DNA of 64,000 nt from a bacterium (lineage in GTDB: Bacteria; Patescibacteria; Microgenomatia; Levybacterales; UBA12049). The DNA is taken from assembly GCA_021777565.1 (NCBI GenBank), contig JAJYDJ010000001.1:1-64000 (forward strand), in the 5' to 3' direction. Shown here one piece after another: positions 1 through 9,600 of the stretch. The notes under the pieces were generated by a model. That model worked only from the letters and a program-made list of their open reading frames with translations, did no database searches and was not told the origin of the DNA. A program made the position numbers and the translations under genes. Each line of letters begins with the position of its first letter. Positions within the stretch are counted from its first letter, which is position 1.

Positions 1-604
1 GTGGTTGAATACCAGTTAATCCACTTCCAGGAGAGCCATCACCATTCAGTTGGAGATTGTAACGATCAATACCCATAACGTGAGCAGCAATACTTAACTT
101 TACAGGGAAAGGAGCAGGGGTAGCGGTAGGACCAGAAGGAGTAGGTGATGGGGTTGGTGAGGGACTTGGTGTTGGCGTGGGGGTGTCTGCAGGCTTACAG
201 GTACTAACGGTATCGGTGGTAAATTGACCATAGTTTTTCCCACCGGTTTGGTTAGGGCTAACGCCTACTGAAGTTATGTTGGTACCGGAAACGCTTGTAG
301 AATATTGCCAATTGCTTCCTGAACCATAGTTGTTACTGATTTCTTTTTGTTGTCCGTTATCAGTGTATCGAATAGAGTAGACATTGAATTGGCAGTTGGC
401 ACCATTCCACTTTACTGTGACAGAGGTCGCTTGGCCATTATTGCAACTCGGACTAGTACTCACGCTTACGGGGTAGCAATAACACTGTGCATTCCCTTTA
501 GCAGAATCATATCCAGGACAATAAGTAGTAGCACTCACAGTCCCTCTTATGAAGGCAAACACACCGACTGCAAGGGCAAGAGACAAAAGAACTTTACGAT
601 GCAT
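1..604 (-). CDS. Secreted protein with Pro/Thr/Ser linker, C-terminus beyond window
   Basis: An open frame runs from an ATG at 604 leftward off the window edge, so only the N-terminal 201 residues are seen. Residues 1-25 form a signal peptide (basic MHRK start, hydrophobic stretch, cleavage near VSA). A Cys-rich, Asn/Ser/Gly-rich segment follows (about 28-120), then a Cys and a low-complexity linker of PTPTPSPSP type (about 130-155), then a new folded segment starting with VKLSIAAHV. The linker is typical of secreted multi-domain wall proteins. An AAAGG lies about 6 bases before the ATG. The giant surface protein gene lies just upstream on the same strand (46-base gap), so both may be co-transcribed. 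The family is not recognised. Confidence 0.75.
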   Translation of the reverse strand, partial: MHRKVLLSLALAVGVFAFIRGTVSATTYCPGYDSAKGNAQCYCYPVSVSTSPSCNNGQATSVTVKWNGANCQFNVYSIRYTDNGQQKEISNNYGSGSNWQYSTSVSGTNITSVGVSPNQTGGKNYGQFTTDTVSTCKPADTPTPTPSPSPTPSPTPSGPTATPAPFPVKLSIAAHVMGIDRYNLQLNGDGSPGSGLTGIQP

Positions 605-649
605 AGTATGCCTTTAGCGTATACTGAATTTCTTTTATCTGCAAGAGAA

Positions 650-3600
650 TTAGTTGACGATCAGCCAGTTAAATTGTGTAGGCTGATCCTGAATAGCGGG
701 AATACCAACACTGAATGACTGGCCAGGTTGCTGTCTGATAAGTACTGGAGTAACGGCACTGGCTGTTCCAACTGGCGTTATATAAATAAGTGAGTTAGGT
801 GTGACAGCTGGATTATCAATCGTGACCTGTTTTTGGTATGCGTTGATCTGGGTCGTGCCCGCACTGCCGGTAGCGATGACTTCAGTCTCTGAGAGAGCAT
901 AGGCCTGTCCAGCGATAGAGAGATTGAGCTTTCCAATAGTTGCCGTTCCTGAGGCAATGATATCTCCAATCTGTGAAAGCTGGAATACGGCTGACCCTGA
1001 TGCATTGTGTACCATTAAGGCACTATTAGACCCAGTGTTGGTATCCCCGAGCTGGATGGACAGATCCTGACCAGGCAGTGGGGAAATGGCATGGGCAAAG
1101 AGTGTTTGCTTGATCACGGCATTTCCATTCATGGTCAAGTTACCATTGGTGTCAAATGCTATTTGACCACCTTCAAAGAGCACATTAGCTTGTGCCATCG
1201 GCTGAATCTGCAAGTCATTGCCGATCGTACTAATACTATTGTCTGCCAGAATGAGCGTACTATTCACGGCTAGCTGGCCTGCGATTTCGGTATCGGCAAG
1301 CGTTGTGTTGCCAGCAGATTGCAGCCCTTGGGTAAATACGGCTGTCGTAGCCTGGATTTGTGGTACGTAGGCCAGGAATCCAGAGTAGGATGCCAGGTTA
1401 GTATACCCAAGGTATGGTGTTAGCAAACCTGATGGGGTAGCGCTAGAAAGATTTGCGGAATTAGACGAATTACTATCGGCCAGGGTGCCTGTTGGGGTGG
1501 CAAAGGCAATACTGTTCACATTGGTGATATTTTGAGCACTCATTGTGCTCAGGATTGCTTGCAACCCAACGATGGAATTAGCCTCAATTCTGTCTGCATG
1601 GAGCGTCCCAGAGATAGTGGCATCGCCATTTACTGCAAGATTTTGTGAGTTTAGAGCGCCTGCGATGGTTGCCGTATTATTGACTACTAATCCATTACTT
1701 GCCAACGTGCCACTGAAGCTAGCATTGCCTTGATTATCAATACTTGCGACCGTTGCACTGGTAGATGACTCATTCGCATGGATAGAAAGAGTCGAATTGG
1801 TCAAGGTCACGGCTATGTGTGAATCCTGCGCAAGAGGTGAGATCACATTGGCGTGTAACTGCTCAGCCACAGGGAGTGGTGAGACAGCCGTAATCGTGCC
1901 GTTGTTAATAGCTGCCTGGACAGTCGTCACGATGAAGTCCTGAATATTCTGGCCTGCGATGGTGACATTGCTGGTGGCCACAGAGAGCGTATTGGTTGTG
2001 AGATCTTGAGTTGAGATCATTCCTGCTTTTAAAATTGCGATCACGGCCTGGCCAAATTCACCAATGCGAGTGTCGATACTTCCATCAGTACGCAGGAGTT
2101 GGTATGGCAGGGCACTTCCACTCGCACCAACAATGTTCAGGTTTCCGGTGTCGGTGAGATATACATCAGGATCGTGCCAGCTGACGGTCAAGAGCACCAT
2201 GACCTTACCGCAGACGGCGCCTGCTGGAGCACCAGTTGGACAGTCCATAAGTCCTCGTCCCATCTCACCATTGCTTGGATCGAAATCTTCGATCACTTTA
2301 CCCACGACTGGTCCAGCCTGAGTGGCTTTCATACCAAATCCGGCGTATCCAGCTGATGTGATACTGTCACCTACATGGACAAATCCGTTGGTCGAAATAA
2401 ACTTCACTGGGATACGTCCTGCGGTAGCGACTGGTGGTTTGGTGGTTGGTGCAATTGGGATATTGCCATTACCCATCATAAATGCTCCATCATCGATAAC
2501 TACCGCAGGTGTGGTAGATACGATACCGATGACTGCTGGATCATATGGTTTGGTGGTGGTGGTTACGTAATGGGCAGAGTCAGTTGAGGTTGTATCTGGT
2601 ACTACGATGTCAGCAGCCTCCATGATGGAATTTGATTGATAGTACTCAGCATAGTCAGAACAGAAGACTCCGACAGACCCACCAGAAAGATTGAAACAGT
2701 TGGAGCCTCCCTGAACGTGCCCTCCACGATATTGCAGGAGAAGGTAAGTGCTTCCAGTGCCTACGCCTGCTTGTGATGTTTGTATATAACCTCCATAGTT
2801 CATGGCTCCACCATACATTGCGAGATAGTTACCTGAGTTACTAAATTGGTACAAAAACGCATTGTCACCTGATTCAGTATTGGTTCTGTTACCACCGGTG
2901 TTCAATATACTGAGTCTGCCAAGCTGGTTAGCGCCATACATGGCGTCATGACTGTTATTGATCTGGTGAACGAGAGTATTATTCGCATAGAGGCGTAGGT
3001 CTCCATCACTGTTAGAGAACATGCCAGTATCTTGACAACCATCTTGATAGAAGGAAAAGCCGCCACTTTGAGTACTACAGCCGCTGGGAAGCCCTTCTGA
3101 GCCAGAGATCATGCCATGAACTTCTAACATCTGGGCTGGTGTTGTAGTTCCCATTCCAATATTACCAGAATGAGAGAGTTCTATATATGCACCTGCATTG
3201 AGTGTGTTATCTACATCATATCCGAGTTGGATACCTGTAGTTGTCCAATCGGTACCATTTGCTTCTCGATATAAGCGTATGCCTAGAGCAGAAGCATTGG
3301 TACTTGTGCCACCAAGACTTCCGGCTATAACATAATTGCCAGCTGTCCCTCCAAGAGCCCCAGCGTCTACCTTAAAGGATGTACTGAAAGCTGTCCCACC
3401 ATAATTGGCACCTACAGTTAGTAGTGCCCCTGGGCTCGTAGTACCAATACCTACATTTCCCGTACTGCCTTGAATATACATTCTATATGCACTTGCAGTT
3501 CTATCATATAATCCAAGGTCTGCTGCAACCCCCTGAGCATTCCCGTACCATTCATATTGATGGGCTCCGACTGCATTTGAATCGATCACCAAACGGGGAT

Positions 3601-6600
3601 TGGATATGCCCTCAGCCTTAATGGATCCAAAAACACTTAATTTTTCATCGGGGTTCGTAGTACCAATCCCTAAACTCCCTCCATTAAACCAGCTGTTCCC
3701 ACTTGCTGTTACTTTCGCAACATAGGCAGTGGTGACGGTTGGTGGCGTGCCAGAAGTAAGTGCCGTCCCACCAGTATCTGACGCGGAGTTCGTAGTAACG
3801 GTCGTCAGGTAGGATGTGGCGCCATAACTGCCGGATGTCGTGGTGCGGTAGACGTTATAGCTGGTAGCTGCCGTACTTGATGTCCAGGAAAGGTTAATAG
3901 TCTGGTTGCCTGTTGTTGGAGTAGCAGAAACTTCGACCGATCCAGCCGTTTCTCCCACGCCATCAAGTGCGGTGATTTTGTAATAGTAGGTAGTGCCAAC
4001 CGTGAGCGATCCACCTGCAGCCAGTGCGGCAGAAGGACTCTGAGGGATGACCATTTCAATAGCCATATTGTTACCACCACCAAGGGTCAATGCCTGCTGT
4101 GGTGTGAGCGTCTTAATACCGATGCTCCCAGCGGTGAGGAGAGAGTAGCCAACGGCAGCTGGTGCGAGATAGTACTGGCCTGCCGCGTTGTTAATATCGA
4201 CAAATCGTGAAGCTTTGACACCATTACCTGCCGTATCAACAACAAAAATATTATTGCCAGATGCGTCTTGGAATTGCATGGCAGTAGAGGAGTTAACGAG
4301 GGAACGTGAAAGTAAATTCCCATTGTTATCGACGCGGAAGACATCAGCTAGTGCCGCCGAACTGGTTGCATTGGTAGCCATGTTGTCAAGGCGAGTAGAA
4401 AGCTGGTTGGTCACTCTCAGAACACTATCGACACTTAAGTTTGACTGGCTCAGTGTTGAACCGAAGGGATTATAGTTAGATGCGAGGAAGTCTTTAAATG
4501 TTGTATCCTGGCTTTCCATCCATACACCACCAGCTCCACTGTTGTTACTCCCAAATGCATATAATGTGCCTGTCCCATAACTTTGACCTACTGAAATTGT
4601 ATTTACAAAACCATTGTTTGCTCCCCAAATCTGACCAGTATCATCTTGGGTAGTCATACTTGGAGAGTAGTAGTCTTGGATCGTGTCAGTATCCATCCCA
4701 ATAGCTGAAATGCCACCTGGATTAGTACCGATATAGATCATGCCATTTCTGATGGAAGCAGCGACCGCACTAACGTTGCTATTACCACCTGCGACTTCCT
4801 GACTGGCATCAGCTGCAATGGTAACGCCGCGGATTGATTGAGACGCGTGGTTCTGAAGCGCACGGTATCCTACCTGATACTGGTGGGCAATCTCACTTGA
4901 AGTAAGGGTAGATGCAGCAACAAATGGCTGGTCTATTGTTCCATTAAAGAAGTTAGCTGCTGATCCACTGGTATAATCGGCGCCAATAGCAAAATTTGCC
5001 GTGGTACTTGGAAGATTCCCTGTGCGTGCAATAGTGCCATCAAGCTGTCCATCAACATAAATTCTCATATTACTACCATCATAGGTCCCAACGACATAGT
5101 GCCAGTTACCATCAGCAACATTTCTAGTAGAGGTGAGATCTGTGAATGGTGTTAGTTCAGTGTGGAATGTTGCCAGACCAGAACCATTGACTGACAAGTA
5201 GTATGATCCACTAACCCCAGAATTGTAAGCTGAAATAATCATTTGCTGGGTAACTGAAGATGTCTTAATCCATGCCCCGAGTGTAAGTGTATTTCCTTGT
5301 GGGTTGAGTTTGGAACTCGTCACACAGGTAGCATTGGCACACGAGAAGTATCCAGTACTTCCATTGAATGTAATACCAGTATTACGTACGCCACTGACGC
5401 TATAGGTGAGCGTACCATTTGCGGTAAGTGTATTACCAAGAGTTGTTACGTCTGAGACGTTGCCACTTGCCTCAGTCAGCGGCCAATATCCACGAGTACT
5501 GCCAACCATTTCATCGGTAATATAGTTTTTGTTGTAATATTTAACAGAGCTGTTATTTGGATCTCCACGCTTTTCTTGGAAGACCATCAATGATCCACTA
5601 CTGCCTTGAGCACCAACATATATAGTGTTACTCACCCCGTCTACCGTAGAAGTACCCTCGGTGACATATAAGCTTGACGGTACGAAGGTTGCGCTACTAG
5701 ATGCAGGACCGCTGTTCGTCGCGCCACCATTGATGCTACTAAACGTATTACTATCTGTGGTTGTCGCACCATAATGAGTAGAGTCTATGTTGTAGTAAAC
5801 TTCATCATACAGCTGGTTATCTCCACTTGAGACACTCACGGCATTTCGTTTTATCTTAATAGCATAGTTCGCCGGTGTACCACCATTACTCACGAGGCCA
5901 TAAAGGTCTCCTACAGAGGTAAGCCAGACGTTTGTAACGTTTTGCCCAGGCCCAAATCTTCCAACAAGGCTTTGATTTGACTCGTTAATCAATTCAACGC
6001 CACCCTTAGAACCACCGTTGTTGGCAATTGCCATATATGTCTGACCATTGACTACGTTGACATAGATATCATTGATGTAGTTGCGATTGATAATGGCGGT
6101 TATGTTAGGTAAGGTACTAAATGTTACTGTTGTATTTCGATTGAGGATATTTTTATTCCCGACAGCATAGACATTGGTATAGCGATACGCTGAGTCATTC
6201 TTGAAATCAATGACGTTCACTGCGCCACTGGCTCCTCCATTGTTCATGCCATAATAAATTTTCCCGTTTAGGGCGAATACTGCCGACCCAACAGTCCCTG
6301 TATCACCAATCATTTGCGTGCTTGCGGCCTTATTAAACTGCATCCAAAGACTGTTATCTTTGGCATCATAAATATAGAGATTGGTTGTTGTAGCAACCAA
6401 AATAGCCTTTTTCGGGAATGGTCTTGTAGAGCCTCGAGTCGCCGTGTTGAGTGTTTCGTCATACCAACTCGATCCTTGCGCACGCTCGTCATTTGTCCAG
6501 GCTCCACCATCACTATCCTTGGTGGTGTCATAGATGAACACCTTTACTACGTTAGAAATCGAAGTAATATTTTTATGCCCACCAATGGTTAAGTCCTGGT

Positions 6601-9600
6601 TGTTGAGAGACATATAGGTGTGTGTTGCAGAAGAAGCATTAATGACGTTCCCCGTAAAAGATGTTGATGGGTTTGGTGGAACGACACTCAAGATATCGCC
6701 GGTCGTGTCAGCGGTTGCACTGATGGAAGCCGTGGTTGTGGTTGTAGCAGTAGATACCTCGTTGAAGAGTGCATTTGGTTTGGTTGTCCCAACTCCTACA
6801 TTCCCAGCGCTATTAATATACATAGCCTCTGTCCCAGTGGGGAATACGTTTGCAGTTCCATTGACGTAGAACCCCAAGCCATGACTTGCTCCTGCCCCAA
6901 TCGACGTGGTACTTCCATCGTATCCAAACATTGCTCTGCCACCTGAGATAGAAAGGAAATTGGCGGTGTTGGCACCAGTTCCCAAATAGAGGTCTGGTAC
7001 GGTATTGCTGTCGTAGTTTACCTGCAATGGAGAGGCGGTAGGGTTGGTAGTACCCAAACCTACATAGCCATTACTATTTAGAAATAGACTTGGTGTAAGG
7101 CCAAATCCAGTATTGCCGTTATAAAATCCAAGCGTGTCGTTGTTTAGCATGTCAACACGCGTACCTGATCCAGTAAAGGTAAGGTTCCCCGATGTGCTTG
7201 CGGTCCCTGCTGGAATTGTGAACGTTCCGACTGGGTGAGGAAGTGCAAAAACTTGGAAGGCTGATCCTGTTGCGTTACCACCGATTGCCAAATCTGAGGC
7301 GGGGTAGGTAGGTGCCAGAACGTTATTGTTCATCTGCCAGAAGCCAGAGATAGTGCCGCTTGGTGGGATGATAATATTTTGTGCGTAAATATTATTCCAG
7401 TTGAGTGATGGGGAGCCAAGATTGGCACCAAAATTTGTTCCTGGGAGCACATTCCCATTACTATCTATATTAGTCATTGTTGAACTTGCACCACCTTGAT
7501 TGACCGCAAGTGTGCCGTTGAGGAATAAATTGCCTGCACTCGTCAGGTAGTTACTCGAGGTAAAGAAGTTAAGATTTCCAGTAGAACCACTATTCAATGT
7601 GAGTGTGTTTGATCCAGTATTAGTTATTAAAGTATTAGTTCCACCCAGGGCCAGGGTGTTGGCATTAAATGTTACTTTTGAGCCTGCACCACCGTTTCGT
7701 GGAGAGAGAATAATATCTCCTGTACCGACTCCACCACTAGCTGCACCGCCCAAAAGGAGGTTATTCATTTGGGTTGCCTGAATAGTCCCATCGCCTCCTA
7801 GCACTATGCCTGTTCCGCTGCCAACTGCACTGATTGAAGCCACTGGTGTACCGGTATTCATGTTGAGTACCGCAAATTTTGCACTGCTTGTTGCGTTGCC
7901 ACCAAGCAAAAAGTCCCAGGTACTATTTGTGGGTGTGATTGCTCCATTGCCAGGAGAGGTGAGTGTCCAGTAGTTACTTGCCGCAGCCGAACAGGATGAC
8001 CAGGTTGGGGCTGCGCTTGATCCTGATACCAAACAGAGTCCGGCGGTTGCTGTGCCATTCATCTCTTGGATAAGCCCGGTTGAGGTGCCATAGAAGATGC
8101 CTCCAGCACTGGTATAGGCTGCACTCGTGATGGCCCCACTATTATTTACGGTGAACTTTGATACGCCTGAAGCTGAGGCGGTCAGGAGGTCTCCCACATT
8201 GGTTGCATTTCGGTTATCAACAACCAGTGTGGCATTACCACCAGAATCTCGATAAACTTCAAGACCAGTGTTGGTGAGCAGTGAAGTGGTATTGATACCA
8301 ACACTGCCATTACTGGCGATATACATATTAGTTGTAGCGTTGTTCTGGAACGACAAAGATCCGTATGTGCGTACGGATCCAGCTCCACTTCCCATGAGGA
8401 ATACACTACCACCACCACGGTCAGCCAGGAATTGATAACGATTACTATCACTCCCATCACCAAAAACAACGATCGGCTGTTGGTCAGTTGCTGCAGTATC
8501 TGCTACCTGAAGCTCGGTATTTGGATTGGCAAAGGTTGCTGTGTTGATCCCGACTGCACCACCACGGCCGTTGAGGATGATTGGAGCTACGGTATTTCCA
8601 ACATTTACTGACTGAATGTATGAGAGGTTGTTTGTTTTGTCTGCACCCAAATAAATTGCATAATCACTTGTCGTGTGCCCAGTTGATGCTTCAAAGGCGT
8701 TGGTTGAGTTCCATTCGGTATTTGTATATGCACCCGATGCACTTATTTCAAAGGCGCCGTTAATGCTTGTTGTGTGTACGCCGACTTGTCCAGCGTTGTT
8801 TACATACAGAGCAGGGTTAGCAGTCAGACCGGCATCTCCGCCAACTGAGGTGTAGACGCCAAGCGTGCCTCCATTGAGCACATTGATTGTTTCGGCGGGG
8901 TTTGTGCCAGTTGGCACTTTAAGAGAGAAATTGCCAGAAATAGTTGCGGTTGGGGTCCCGCCAGCCACGTTGAGGAAGCCGAATTTAAGATTGGCCGAGG
9001 TTGTTGAATTCGCACCGAGTAAAAGATCATCGGTAATATTCAATGGCGAGAGTGCGCCAAGCACACGCTGCCAATAATTTCCTGCAGCAGGAGACCAGGA
9101 AAGTGTCCCAGAACCGTTGGTGACCAGAGAGTAGCCATTGACCTGACCACCTGTTGGCCAGGTATAGGCAATGCCACCGAATGTGGTCGTGCCAGAACTG
9201 TTGGAAAGTACTAAGTTGCCACCGGTCGTCAGATTTCCCGAAAAGAGGCCATTTCCTGCGGCAGTCGTGTTACCAGACGAGTCTACAGTGAATTTAGCAG
9301 TCCCACTGGTACTTGCGCTAATAAGAGGCCCGGTGCTCTCCTGATCGATAGTAAGGGCTGATTGACCACTGCTGGTTGCGATGATGGCTGCAATGTCCTG
9401 GATCTCAACCGCTCCGAGGTCAGTGTAGAGGCCTGTTGAGGCAGACTTAGCATTGCCATTGAGTGAGCTATTTTGAATGGGTTTTTGCAGGTCGATTTGC
9501 CCGAGTCCATCGGGAATAAGTTGGACATTGGTGTTGGTGCCTGGAGCAGTTTCAAGCGCAAGAACTTTACCTACGAGGTTGAGTTGGTTTCCCGTGTACT